DNA from: Bacteroides faecichinchillae JCM 17102
GTDB lineage: Bacteria > Bacteroidota > Bacteroidia > Bacteroidales > Bacteroidaceae
Length of the DNA stretch: 55,641 bases
NCBI RefSeq assembly: GCF_000614145.1
Contig: NZ_BAKK01000031.1
Location: 1 to 55,641 of the forward strand
Direction: 5' to 3'
Shown: piece after piece, positions 10,691 to 20,531 of the stretch
Numbering within the stretch: position 1 is the first letter of the stretch
Layout of the letters: each line of letters begins with the position of its first letter
Position numbers and translations under genes: made by a program
Notes under the pieces: generated by a model
Told to the model about the DNA's origin: nothing
Databases searched by the model: none
The model's input: only the letters and a program-made list of their open reading frames with translations

Positions 10691-11482
10691 TTATGCTTGT
10701 ATATCTCCTACTGCTACTTGATATTCGTGCCATAAGTCATCTATGTTATACTCCTTACCTAACACATGCTTAATAGCTCCATCGAATGACCAAGGTACAA
10801 CCTCCAATGTACTACGATTAAATTTCCGTAAGAATTCCGGATCTTTATTGTCACGCAACCATACGAAGAAATAGCCTGCGGTACGATAACCGTCCATATA
10901 ATTTCCTCCTTTCGGACGAGCTCCCGGTCCAAATCCTCCGTTAGCCACACGTACAGCATCCGCCATACCCTCAATAAAAGCCCAGAACACACGACTATTA
11001 CCATAATTTCCAATACCTTGAGGTTCCAACTGATAAGCATGAGTCAATTCATGCAGAAGTACTCCACGAGTCTCAAAGAATAGTTTTGCTGTATCATTTG
11101 CCGCGAATGACTTTTCGATGTGACGTGTACTATAGAAAATAGAAATATTTCCATGATCACCACCTTTGGCAGAAACTCCATCAATATCTTCCAAAGTATA
11201 ATGAATCTTATACACCGGCACAATACTATCTTTGGGAGAGTTATAAAGTGTAGTCAATACGGTACGTGCCTGTTCTTTAATATATGATTCAGCATCCGGA
11301 ATAATCCGATGATAAATATCGGACCCTTTCGAATTCGGAGCCTTATCCTCAAACAATACGGTTCCAACATTATATTTTTTCCATAAAACCTCTGCTCCAT
11401 CTTGCTGTCCTTTTTTACTTGTAGAACAAGCTCCTATTCCTACCAACAAGAATAATCCATAAAATAAATATTTCTTTTTCAT
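10691..11482 (-). CDS. BSP-type metalloprotease lipoprotein
   Basis: Lipoprotein of the basic secretory protein family (PF04450), 263 residues. The N-terminus is a lipobox signal with GIGACSTS (Cys19). The zinc-binding helix is HELTHAYQLEP, followed by EGMADAVRVANGGFGPG and the conserved FVWLRD and VPWSFDGAIKHVLG blocks. It resembles the C-terminal half of the broken homologue at 6750-8205. It lies between two GH92 genes (18 bp after one, 11 bp before the other). A surface protease that opens glycoproteins for the mannosidases fits the context, but no substrate is shown by the sequence. Confidence 0.85.
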   Translation of the reverse strand: MKKKYLFYGLFLLVGIGACSTSKKGQQDGAEVLWKKYNVGTVLFEDKAPNSKGSDIYHRIIPDAESYIKEQARTVLTTLYNSPKDSIVPVYKIHYTLEDIDGVSAKGGDHGNISIFYSTRHIEKSFAANDTAKLFFETRGVLLHELTHAYQLEPQGIGNYGNSRVFWAFIEGMADAVRVANGGFGPGARPKGGNYMDGYRTAGYFFVWLRDNKDPEFLRKFNRSTLEVVPWSFDGAIKHVLGKEYNIDDLWHEYQVAVGDIQA

Positions 11483-11500
11483 ATCAAGTATTTTTATAAT

Positions 11501-13844
11501 TTAGTTTACCCCATTTGTTAATGAGTATGGTTTATCTTCTGCTGCAAGTCCACGACGTTTATTCGGAGAAGAACTCATCTTAAATTCCCAAACGCCTCCC
11601 TTTAAGATGTCTTCATGAGTAACATACATTTTATCATAAGCTACACCATTTATCTTTAGAGAATGAACATAGCGTTTTTTATCACTAACTTCCGGAGCTT
11701 TAATCTCCAGCGTCTTTCCATTTGGAAGCTTCAGTTTCAAATATGGCAAATAAGGAGCTCCCAGTACATATTGGTCAGTTCCGGGACAAACAGGATAAAA
11801 TCCCATTACGGTAAACAGATACCACGCTGACATCTGTCCGCAATCATCGTTTCCTCCCAGACCGTTAATATCGTTTCGGTACATACGATTCAAAATATCA
11901 CGTATCCAGAATTGAGTTTTCCATGGCTGAGAGGTCCAAGCATATAAATAGGGGACATGATGACTCGGTTCATTACCATGAACATAGCCACCTACCAGAC
12001 AATCTAAAGTAATATCTTCATTATCTGCATAATATTTTTCAGGCAAATGCATAGAAAACAGTTCGTCTAATTTCTCTACAAATTTCTTTTCCCTCCCATC
12101 AATCCATCATACCAAATACATCATGAGGTACATGAAATGAGAAATTCCAAGAATTACCTTCAATAAAACCTTCACCATAAGTTTGCAACACATCAAAATC
12201 TTTCTTAAAGGTACCATCACTATAACGCGGACGCGCAAAGCCAATTGTCGTATCATAAATATTCCGGTAATTCAAAGCACGTTTCCGATAGTTCTCTGCT
12301 ACTTCCTTATTACCAGCTTTTAAAGCTGTCTGATAAATGGTCCAATCATCATACGCATACTCCAATGTAGAAGATGCTGCTGTTCCACTTTTATCCAAAG
12401 GAATATATCCCAACTTCATATAGTCTGCAACTCCTTCATAATAAGGAACAGTCGAAGTACTTACCATCGCAGCCAAAGCCTCATCTGTATTTGTAAATAC
12501 ACCTTTTGTAATAGCATCTGACAATACAGATACGGCATGATACCCACTCATACACCAATTCTCATTCCCCATATGACTCCATACAGGAAGCATTCCATGA
12601 ACACTCTGCTGTTGATGTTTGATCATTGATTCCACCATATCTGCATTACGATCCGGTTTAATCAGATTCAAAAATGGATGTTGGGCACGATAAGTATCCC
12701 ATAAAGAGAAAATTGTATAATTAGTAAAATCTTTAGCCTGATGAATATTATGATCTAACCCACGATATGAACCGTCTACATCCATGTAAACTGACGGATT
12801 GATCATCGTATGATAAAGTGAAGTATAAAACATCGCCTTTTGATCCTGTGTTCCTTCTATCTCATAATGATCCAACTCATCATTCCAACTTTTGCGGGCA
12901 GCTTCAGCCAACTGCTCAAAACTTTGTCCTTCAGCTTCTGCACGGAGGTTCTTGATTGCCCCTTCTGTACTTACCGCAGAAAGTGCTACTTTTACGACTA
13001 ACTCAGGTTGTTGTTCTGTATCAAAGTTGAAATAAGCAACAATCTTGCGTCCCGTAATCTCCGGAAAATTCTTTTCCAGTTTAAAACGACGCCAAAAACC
13101 ATTGTATAATACCTTTGCTTTATCTTTATATCCGTAATCTTTTATCGGTTGAGACAAGGAAATAGCAAAATAGGTATAATTGGTACGCGCCCAACCATTC
13201 GTAATACGATAACCGGTCAGCAACGTGTCATTTTCTACCCGTAAATTAGCCCACAGCACCTTACCGTCATAATTATAAATGCCATGTGCAAGATCCAATA
13301 CTAGATGACTGTTTTTATCTTTAGGGAAAGTATATTTATGTACTCCTACCCGTTGTGTAGCAGTTAGCTGTGCCTTAATACCATAATCGTCCAGCATAAC
13401 CTCATAATACCCGGGAGCTGCTTTTTCAGTAGCATGGTTAAAACGTGAACGATACCCCTCATCCGGATTTTCTGCCCGCCCAGGATTCAACTTCAATTCA
13501 CCAACAGCAGGCATTAAAAGAATATCTCCCAAATCCGAATGTCCTGTTCCGCTCAAATGCGTATGACTGAAACCAACAATTGTTTTATCACGATACTGAT
13601 AACCTGCACAATATTCATAAGCATTTTTTTGATAAGCCCCATTCACATTATGAGGAATTGTATCTGTGTCCGGACTTAACTGTATCAAACCAAAAGGAGT
13701 ACAAGAACCGGGAAACGTATGTCCCATCCCATTCGTCCCAATGATAGGATTAACATAATCTACAGGTTGTTGTGCGAACGTAGAGGAAATTCCCAATAGT
13801 AGAGTCGCAGTGAAAGAGAATAGTTTATTTTTATTCATGTTCAC
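11501..13844 (-). pseudogene. Frameshifted GH92 alpha-mannosidase
   Basis: Second GH92 enzyme; 781 residues once repaired. The 5' part (13844-12099) has a signal peptide, VNPIIGTNGMGHTFPGS, FSHTHLSGTG, FSLWDTYRAQHP and the acid-bearing block GFIEGNSWNFSFHVPHD. The 3' part (from about 12090 to 11501) has GNEPSHH and GNDDCGQMSAWY. The join VPHDVFGMMD-stop should read on through a conserved LMGG-K-KFVEKLDELF stretch. Two short runs, TT at 12101-12102 and AAAA at 12087-12090, each appear one base short; restoring both re-opens the frame. It is first in the operon downstream of the HTCS and the putative operator repeats. Confidence 0.85.
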
Positions 13845-13886
13845 GAATTAAGATATTAAAAAGTTATCAGATTATATATTCATCAG

Positions 13887-13894
13887 CAAATTTA
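13887..13894 (-). promoter_or_regulatory. Bacteroides-type -7 element for the GH92 operon
   Basis: On the minus strand this reads TAAATTTG, matching the TAnnTTTG -7 consensus of Bacteroides. The expected start is near 13883, giving a leader of about 40 bases to the ATG at 13844. No good -33 TTTG is present about 19 bp upstream, as expected for an activator-dependent promoter. Confidence 0.5.
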
Positions 13895-13952
13895 AGACCT
13901 TCACAAACAATCTTAATCCTCCAGAGTGACAAATTCCTGTCAATCCGGATTT

Positions 13953-14043
13953 GTCCATTTAGAGCACATATAGGTCAATTAGAGCACAAGCTATAATACT
14001 GAAAATCAACCAATATTAATTTATGATGTACAATTAGAGAACA
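13953..14043 (-). promoter_or_regulatory. Three 16-bp repeats, putative HTCS operator
   Basis: Three copies occur with consensus TGTKCTCTAAWTGNMC on the minus strand: 13953-13968, 13973-13988 and 14028-14043. The first two are offset by exactly 20 bp and the third by a further 55 bp. They lie upstream (about -70 to -160) of the GH92 promoter and just beyond the HTCS stop. Spacing of about two helical turns is what an AraC-type DNA-binding domain, as at the HTCS C-terminus, would use. Assignment to that regulator is inference. Confidence 0.55.
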
Positions 14044-14086
14044 AACTTAAATACAAATTAATAATAACAGTATAGTCATCTTCTTT

Positions 14087-17000
14087 TTATTTTGTGTGTT
14101 GTTCCCGGTAATCCTTGGGTGTCATACCAAAACGGCGAGTAAATTCTTTATAAAAATAAGAACGGCTAGCTATACCCACATCAGTAATCACATCTTGGAT
14201 AGACATATCATTATTCAGCAACAGACGTGCAGCTTTCTCCATCCGATAACTCTTTATCAAATCACCTGGAGCTACATCTGAAATTTCTTTGAACTTCCGA
14301 TAAAATTGGCGGGGACTCATTGCCATACGATCAGCAATCAAAGTTGAACCTAATTCTTCCTGATTCAGATTCTGCTCAATCACTTGTAACATTTTACGAA
14401 TAAAATCAGCTTGTTCCGGCGTGTTACAAACAATCTGTCCGGCAAGATCACCCAAATCCTCCATATAAATCTGCTTCACTTGATACTTGCCATAAATTGC
14501 ATTATGAACAACCTCCCGCAAGAACAAAATATCATAAGGAAGTACAATATAAGAGTCAGACCATAAAATTAATTCGCGCTGGATGGACGAACTAACTTTC
14601 CAAGTCAGCATAGGAATAAATGCGGTTTTCGAAAGTAATGAACGATTCTTACTAATATATTCCATAAAAACACTTTCGGCATTCGCATACATCGTCATAT
14701 CAACCAAAAACAGAGAGGGTGACGAACGATGTATTTCTTCAAATGCATGCTGCACACTCTTCACTTGCCTTACGGTATATTCATCAGCCAGAAAGTTTCC
14801 AATCAACCAAGCCATTTCATCTCTATCTTCCAATAAAAGAACCGTTTTCTTTTTCTTACCTCCCACTTCCGTCAAAATTGCCGGTTCAAAGGTTATCGTC
14901 AGTTGTTTCTCATCTCCCTTGTCAGTATAATGAAGTTTTGCATCAATCCGTTCTAAAGCAGACTGCACAAAACACAATAACAACCGAACACTAAACGCAT
15001 GATCCGAGCTTCTTACAACCTCCGAAGTAGTTTTACCGGAAAGATGTTCAAACAACATTTTAGCCGTATCGTCTGTAGACAAGAAAAGCAACAGCATCTT
15101 CCCACTTTCTTCCTTTACATCTACTGTAACACCCAATATGCCTTTTGTTTCGGCTACCCAGAGATAACAATAATAAAGAATACTATGTAATGCATTCTTA
15201 TAAATGGGGAAAGTAAAATCCTTCGGTATGACTGATTTCACAATAGAACTATCAATCCCTTGCTCTTTCAATGTATGCAACACAGCTAACGAAACTTCCT
15301 GTATACACATACGAGCTGCTACAATAAAACGATCCGGAAAGAATTGCTTAAGTTCCCTGCTATTCAAGTTATCCGGACTAAGCAGAGCTGCCATTACAGT
15401 TTCACGGATTAATTCTACCGTCTCAATACGTTGTTCATAAGATATGTTTTCTGCACGCAACTGATCACAGAAATTATATATAAAAGTAAAACGATCAAGC
15501 ACATCCCGATTAGAAGAATCAATACCTGCACTTTCCTGACGACTTTCTATCCCGCGCAAACGCTTCATCATACGTTCCTGAAGCAAATTCTTACGAAGTA
15601 AATAAACCAGATATCCAAATAGCATGATCAACAATAAGCCATAAATGATATAGGCTGTCAGCGAACGATACCAAGGAGAAAGAACATGGACAGGAATAGA
15701 GAAACACCGATACTCCGTATCGAATACATCATTTTTATATCGGACCTTAAATAAATAGTCCCCTCCCGGCAAACCTGTATAAGAGGCTTCATTCATACTA
15801 CTGAATGAAGTCCAATCCTTATCATATCCCTCTAACATATACGAATATTCAATATCATTTCCCGAAAGGAAATCCGGTACTACAAAAGAAAGAGTAAAAG
15901 AGACTCCTGCCCCCTTAAACTGCAGAGCTTTATCACCATCTACATAATAATCTTTCAAATTTACCTGCGAACGTCCGATACTCAATTTACGCAATAAAAT
16001 ATCCGGGTGATATTCAGGAGCCACTGCAACCACCTTATCTAAAAACAACAATCCGTCAATTCCTCCGAAAAAAAGATGTCCTGTATAAGGACAGCAATAA
16101 TAAGCATCATCACTGAACTCCCCAATCTGTACACCTGCGCTATAATAATAAGCATGAGATGAACCGTTTTTCGGATTATATTTAATTAATCCCCGATTTG
16201 TGCCTAACCACAAAAATCCATTTTCATCCTCCAATACCCCATGAATCATATCATTCAACAATCCTTGCTCTCGTCCGATGTAGCTGGCATTGATTTTCTT
16301 TCCCTGAAAGGATATACAAACCAATCCGGAAGTGGTCCCAACATACATGCACCCATCTTTAGCACGATGCAAACTCAATATATCATCTACCGACTTATGA
16401 AGTATCTCTTTTAAAGAAATCAGCTGGTATTCTTCTGTCTTTTTATCAAACTTCACCAATCCTTTTTCGCGACTTCCTAACCATAAAATAGAGTCTCCCT
16501 CAGCTAACATCGGATAAAACATAGCTACTTCCCGCTGTTCACAGAAGAAATGATAACGCTTCTGATTCTTAACTTTTATAGTTCCTCCACTTTTATCAAG
16601 TATAATCTTACGAAAACCAACTCCGGCTGTTACCACATAAAGTACACTATCATTCTCTTCATAAATATCATGTATTTCAATAGCCGGATCTTCCGAATCA
16701 TCTTCTACCTGATGTAGTACACCGTCTTGAAATGAATAATAAAATAGTCCCGGATTCCCCGATCCAATCCAAAAACCATCCATGTATCGGCTCCGTTTCA
16801 ACTTATAAACATGAAACTCTTTATCCCATTTAATATAGGACGAAATATTTTGTTTTCCCGTTGGAGCATAGACTACAGTTTTTGCAGGATCCATCCCATC
16901 GCTATAATGGGGGATATGCAACAAGCCGTCTCCTTTTGTTCCAAACCACAATCCTCCATATTTATCCGTCATTACAGAACGTACCTGCCTACTCAAATTA

Positions 17001-18034
17001 GGAGATAAAAGACTGAGCATTAAGTTTGTTGCGATAGAATATTTCTTTGAATACATAATAGCCCCTTGTCCGTCCGACGCAATCCAAAGAATCCCCTGAC
17101 GAACATCCCGATAAATATCGTATATACGTATATTACGATCTACAATTTCCGCTTCATACTTTTCAGAGGCACTTAATCGTACCAATCCATTCGTTCTGAA
17201 ACCAATAATGATATCCTCATAAAAAGGGACAATCCCCATGATATCTCCATATTTCTCCATCAACGAAGAAATATTCCGAATATAAATTTTAGATTTACGC
17301 GAAATATCATATACAAATAAATCCCGATCCCTATCAATAAAAACAAAAATACCATTCTGATAAAACACATCATCAATAGGTTTTGCATGGAAATCGGTCA
17401 GTGTAGTAGTCACTTTACTAGTGAGCGTATCTTGTTCAAAACTATCTAGTGAAAATTGTTGTAGACTGCCCGTATTGGATGGAAAAAACCATAGTACCCC
17501 ATCATCAGCAACAAACGAGCGACGTTGCACCACTTCCATTTCGGTAGGTAGTTCTTTAAGATGAACAAACTTTCCATGATGAGTATTGTAATAATAGATT
17601 CCATCATGACTCACGACCCAAGTATTCCCTTTAGCATTGGAATACAGATAATAATCTCCGGAAAAATCATAAGAACCGACTATCTGACGCGCATTCTGCG
17701 AAAAACGGTTTACTCCAAGATGTGTAGTTATCCACAAGCAACTGCTGTCTGCTTGTTGAATGGAATGGATTATATTATTACTTAACGTTTGATCAGCAGA
17801 AAAGTCAGACCGAAAGATTTCCATCCCTTTGCTATCATAACAATTCACACCATCATAAGTACCAAACCACATCAACCCCGCTTTATCCTGAAAAAGGCAA
17901 AGTACTGCACTATTAGATAACCCTTGCTGATAATCCACTTTTGAGAAAAAATAGGAATCTTTCTCATTATTACCGGCTAAGCATCCTAAAGAGAATAAAA
18001 GTGTAAATATGTTCAGTATTAAGCGTGTTTTCAT
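14087..18034 (-). CDS. Hybrid two-component system regulator (HTCS) with degraded kinase and receiver residues
   Basis: One-polypeptide sensor-regulator of 1315 residues. The ATG at 18034 gives a clear signal sequence; the longer frame start at 18100 does not. Order: Reg_prop propeller repeats in the periplasm (blocks such as GLMWFGTYDGV, GGLWFGTKGDG, GFLWLGTNRGL), a Y_Y_Y domain, one membrane helix (GLLLIMLFGYLVYLL), a cytoplasmic kinase-like region, a receiver from about 1065, and an AraC-type HTH at about 1215-1312. The kinase region lacks the usual H-box (SHELRTPL) and clear N and G boxes. The receiver keeps Asp1112 but has Leu in place of the conserved Lys (IVLPYD). It probably controls the adjacent mannosidase operon. 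Confidence 0.88.
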   Translation of the reverse strand: MKTRLILNIFTLLFSLGCLAGNNEKDSYFFSKVDYQQGLSNSAVLCLFQDKAGLMWFGTYDGVNCYDSKGMEIFRSDFSADQTLSNNIIHSIQQADSSCLWITTHLGVNRFSQNARQIVGSYDFSGDYYLYSNAKGNTWVVSHDGIYYYNTHHGKFVHLKELPTEMEVVQRRSFVADDGVLWFFPSNTGSLQQFSLDSFEQDTLTSKVTTTLTDFHAKPIDDVFYQNGIFVFIDRDRDLFVYDISRKSKIYIRNISSLMEKYGDIMGIVPFYEDIIIGFRTNGLVRLSASEKYEAEIVDRNIRIYDIYRDVRQGILWIASDGQGAIMYSKKYSIATNLMLSLLSPNLSRQVRSVMTDKYGGLWFGTKGDGLLHIPHYSDGMDPAKTVVYAPTGKQNISSYIKWDKEFHVYKLKRSRYMDGFWIGSGNPGLFYYSFQDGVLHQVEDDSEDPAIEIHDIYEENDSVLYVVTAGVGFRKIILDKSGGTIKVKNQKRYHFFCEQREVAMFYPMLAEGDSILWLGSREKGLVKFDKKTEEYQLISLKEILHKSVDDILSLHRAKDGCMYVGTTSGLVCISFQGKKINASYIGREQGLLNDMIHGVLEDENGFLWLGTNRGLIKYNPKNGSSHAYYYSAGVQIGEFSDDAYYCCPYTGHLFFGGIDGLLFLDKVVAVAPEYHPDILLRKLSIGRSQVNLKDYYVDGDKALQFKGAGVSFTLSFVVPDFLSGNDIEYSYMLEGYDKDWTSFSSMNEASYTGLPGGDYLFKVRYKNDVFDTEYRCFSIPVHVLSPWYRSLTAYIIYGLLLIMLFGYLVYLLRKNLLQERMMKRLRGIESRQESAGIDSSNRDVLDRFTFIYNFCDQLRAENISYEQRIETVELIRETVMAALLSPDNLNSRELKQFFPDRFIVAARMCIQEVSLAVLHTLKEQGIDSSIVKSVIPKDFTFPIYKNALHSILYYCYLWVAETKGILGVTVDVKEESGKMLLLFLSTDDTAKMLFEHLSGKTTSEVVRSSDHAFSVRLLLCFVQSALERIDAKLHYTDKGDEKQLTITFEPAILTEVGGKKKKTVLLLEDRDEMAWLIGNFLADEYTVRQVKSVQHAFEEIHRSSPSLFLVDMTMYANAESVFMEYISKNRSLLSKTAFIPMLTWKVSSSIQRELILWSDSYIVLPYDILFLREVVHNAIYGKYQVKQIYMEDLGDLAGQIVCNTPEQADFIRKMLQVIEQNLNQEELGSTLIADRMAMSPRQFYRKFKEISDVAPGDLIKSYRMEKAARLLLNNDMSIQDVITDVGIASRSYFYKEFTRRFGMTPKDYREQHTK

Positions 18035-18088
18035 ACAAACTATTAAAATTAGCTCACAAATAGAGGGACTATTTTTAAATATCAAAGG

Positions 18089-18096
18089 CAAATATA
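18089..18096 (-). promoter_or_regulatory. Possible -7 element for the HTCS gene
   Basis: The minus strand reads TATATTTG, matching TAnnTTTG, 55 bp before the HTCS ATG. No clear -33 TTTG is seen at the proper distance. Confidence 0.35.
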
Positions 18097-18187
18097 GCAA
18101 TTTAAAACTATTAGCTAAGACAGTTTTAAACCATATTTCCTTTTTGGTCCTATTTATAGAAACAGGACATCCCTCAGAAACAAAAAA

Positions 18188-18222
18188 ATAATGCTACCAT
18201 CAATGATAGATAGCAGCATTAT
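18188..18222 (-). terminator. Intrinsic terminator after glmM
   Basis: Arms ATAATGCTACCATC (18188-18201) and GATAGCAGCATTAT (18209-18222) pair with two non-Watson-Crick positions. On the minus strand the hairpin is followed by a run of seven T (plus-strand A run at 18182-18188). It lies 29 bp after the glmM stop. Confidence 0.75.
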
Positions 18223-18250
18223 CTTTTATTTATTCTATTACAATTGGCTT

Positions 18251-19639
18251 TTACTTCGCCAACTCATTAATCACATTCATTATCTGCTGACCGATCTCGT
18301 CTGCAGCTTCCATAGTAGAAGCCTCGCTATATACGCGAATAATCGGTTCAGTATTACTTTTACGCAAATGTACCCATTTATCAACAAAATCAATCTTCAC
18401 GCCATCAATATCATTGATCTCTTCATTTTTATAGATCTCTTTCACTTTAGCAAGAATAGCATCTACATCAATTTCAGGTGTAAGATCTACACGATTTTTA
18501 GCAATAAAATAAGGAGGATAAGTCGCACGAAGCTCACTTACCTTTTTACCTTCATGTGCAAGATGACTGAGGAACAGAGCAATACCTACCAGAGCATCAC
18601 GTCCATAATGACTTGCCGGATAAATAACTCCGCCATTACCTTCTCCACCAATGACCGCATTAGTTTCTTTCATCTTTGTCACTACATTAACTTCTCCTAC
18701 GGCAGCCGCAGCATATTCCATACCATATTTGCGAGTTACATCACGTAAAGCACGGGTAGAACTCAAGTTAGAAACTGTATTACCCGGAGTATGTTTCAAT
18801 ATATAATCAGCTACGGTAACTAATGTATACTCTTCACCATACATTGCACCATTTTCACAAATCATAGCTAAACGGTCTACATCAGGATCTACTACAAAAG
18901 CAACATCAGCTTTACCAGCTTTCATTAAATTCATAATGTCACCCAGATTCTTTTCCAGCGGTTCCGGGTTATGTTGAAAATTTCCAGTTGGTTCACAGTA
19001 AAGTTTCTCTATATGCTTCACACCTAAACGTTCAAGAAGTTCAGGGAGAATGATACCACCTACGGAATTCACGCAATCAATAGCTACACGGAAATTTGCC
19101 TTTTTAATAGCCTCTACGTCTACCAAATCAAGAGCCAAAACACTATCAATATGTTTTTTATTATAGGTAAGATCTTTCCGATAGGAACCCAGATGATCTA
19201 CATCTGCATAGTCGAACTCTTCCGCTTCAGCAATACGAAGTACTTCGTTGCCTTCTGCTGCATTCAAAAATTCACCATGTTCATTAAGCAACTTCAGTGC
19301 ATTCCACTGTTTAGGATTATGAGAAGCTGTCAGAATGATACCTCCACAAGCCCCTTCCATCGTAACAGCCAATTCTGTAGTCGGAGTAGAAGCCAGATCA
19401 ATGTCTACAACATCCCATCCCATCCCCATCAATGTACCAACTACTACGTTTTTCACCATTTCACCAGAAATACGGGCATCGCGTCCCACAACAATCTTGT
19501 TACTTTTCACTTTACAAGTCTTGCGAATCAAAGTAGCATATGCCGAAGTGAATTTTACAATGTCAAGTGGATTCAGTCCCTCTCCTGCTCCTCCGCCAAT
19601 AGTACCACGGATTCCAGAGATAGATTTAATTAGAGTCAT
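18251..19639 (-). CDS. glmM: Phosphoglucosamine mutase / phosphohexomutase
   Basis: Alpha-D-phosphohexomutase, 462 residues. It probably converts glucosamine-6-phosphate to glucosamine-1-phosphate for UDP-GlcNAc and cell-wall synthesis. The active-site phosphoserine is Ser106 in TASHNPKQWNALK, the metal loop is DPDVDRLA, the sugar-binding loop GGEGNGGVIYP, and the phosphate-binding loop RKSNTEPIIRVY. The family also includes phosphomannomutases, so substrate preference is not fixed by these motifs. It follows the DUF4827 gene by 35 bp and ends in a clear terminator. Confidence 0.88.
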   Translation of the reverse strand: MTLIKSISGIRGTIGGGAGEGLNPLDIVKFTSAYATLIRKTCKVKSNKIVVGRDARISGEMVKNVVVGTLMGMGWDVVDIDLASTPTTELAVTMEGACGGIILTASHNPKQWNALKLLNEHGEFLNAAEGNEVLRIAEAEEFDYADVDHLGSYRKDLTYNKKHIDSVLALDLVDVEAIKKANFRVAIDCVNSVGGIILPELLERLGVKHIEKLYCEPTGNFQHNPEPLEKNLGDIMNLMKAGKADVAFVVDPDVDRLAMICENGAMYGEEYTLVTVADYILKHTPGNTVSNLSSTRALRDVTRKYGMEYAAAAVGEVNVVTKMKETNAVIGGEGNGGVIYPASHYGRDALVGIALFLSHLAHEGKKVSELRATYPPYFIAKNRVDLTPEIDVDAILAKVKEIYKNEEINDIDGVKIDFVDKWVHLRKSNTEPIIRVYSEASTMEAADEIGQQIMNVINELAK

Positions 19640-19674
19640 AAGTATTAACTAAAAATATTATTTATGTTAGTGTT

Positions 19675-20334
19675 CTAATTCAGTGCTTTACTGAATGACC
19701 AAATATCGTAGTGATAAGGAATAACATAATTCGAACTTTGCAATGCAGCATGTCCCATCTTAGAAGGCACAATTAAACGGACATGAGCGTTATTACGAAC
19801 AAAAGGTAATGCCAACAACCAACCAGCAGGTACTGTATAATCCCTCAATTGGCTACGAACCATGAGCATCCACGAATAATCCATTTCTACAACTGTACCA
19901 TAGGCATAAGAACCTTGAACATTATAACGAAACACCAAAGGAGATGAATAAATAAGAGGATTCTCATATCCTGGATAAAAAACGTTCAAAGATTGAATGG
20001 AGTCACCCATTATACTTCTTTCTATATAGCGAACACAAATTTCATCATTTGTAGCAAAAGTATCCGTTTTATTTTCTTCGGAACCTCTATCCACTATTTG
20101 CATATACACCCCATCGGAAAGAGCTACATATTCATTCCTATCCAAATTTGTGACTGTATCATTCCTTTCAAATTCATCCTGCGAAATAATATGGATTCCA
20201 TTATCTCTAATGAACCTACTCACCTCTCTTTTTTCATCTTCCAATTGCTCTGCATATGTTTTGGAGTTATCACATGCCTGAAATAGACCACCGGCAACCA
20301 TCAAAGAGAGAAATAAATATACAAGTTTCTTCAT
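19675..20334 (-). CDS. DUF4827 lipoprotein, FKBP-like
   Basis: Lipoprotein of 219 residues with lipobox GLFQACDN (Cys21). The body resembles Bacteroidota DUF4827 proteins, which are related to FKBP-type isomerases (IVDRGSE, DEICVRYIERSI, VPAGWLLALPFV, RLIVPSKMGH). A periplasmic or outer-membrane folding role is possible, but no catalytic activity can be read from the sequence. It is upstream of glmM on the same strand. A TACATTTG -7 element (plus-strand 20361-20368) lies about 27 bp before the start. Confidence 0.75.
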   Translation of the reverse strand: MKKLVYLFLSLMVAGGLFQACDNSKTYAEQLEDEKREVSRFIRDNGIHIISQDEFERNDTVTNLDRNEYVALSDGVYMQIVDRGSEENKTDTFATNDEICVRYIERSIMGDSIQSLNVFYPGYENPLIYSSPLVFRYNVQGSYAYGTVVEMDYSWMLMVRSQLRDYTVPAGWLLALPFVRNNAHVRLIVPSKMGHAALQSSNYVIPYHYDIWSFSKALN

Positions 20335-20360
20335 TATCTGTTATTTAGCTATATTTGGCA

Positions 20361-20368
20361 CAAATGTA
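20361..20368 (-). promoter_or_regulatory. Possible -7 element for DUF4827-glmM
   Basis: The minus strand reads TACATTTG (TAnnTTTG) 27 bp before the ATG at 20334. It lies directly downstream of the nrnA terminator hairpin, consistent with a new transcription unit. The -33 element is weak. Confidence 0.45.
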
Positions 20369-20390
20369 TCTCAAATCGAGGAATAAAACA

Positions 20391-20433
20391 TAAGGAGAAG
20401 GTTAAAAGTTTGTAACTTTTAACCTTCTCCTTA
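20391..20433 (-). terminator. Perfect 20-bp hairpin, terminator after nrnA
   Basis: Arms 20391-20410 and 20414-20433 are perfect complements, leaving a 3-base loop (TGT). On the minus strand the stem is followed by TGTTTTATT, a moderate U-tract. It lies 99 bp downstream of the nrnA stop and marks the end of the tsaC-to-nrnA unit. Confidence 0.7.
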
Positions 20434-20531
20434 CACATTTAACCATGTTATTATAATCCATATAAATCTCATCACTAGAAAAAGACCTATACTTTACATT
20501 AAGGATCAGGGCGGCTTTTAGGAAAAAATTC

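Noticed and set aside
18191..18748. 185-residue plus-strand ORF opposite the glmM 3' end
   Set aside because: It overlaps the terminator hairpin and the coding strand of glmM, and its composition is low-complexity Ile/Phe/Asn/Ser.
19151..19633. 160-residue plus-strand ORF opposite glmM
   Set aside because: It is an antisense shadow of a well-conserved enzyme, with no features of its own.
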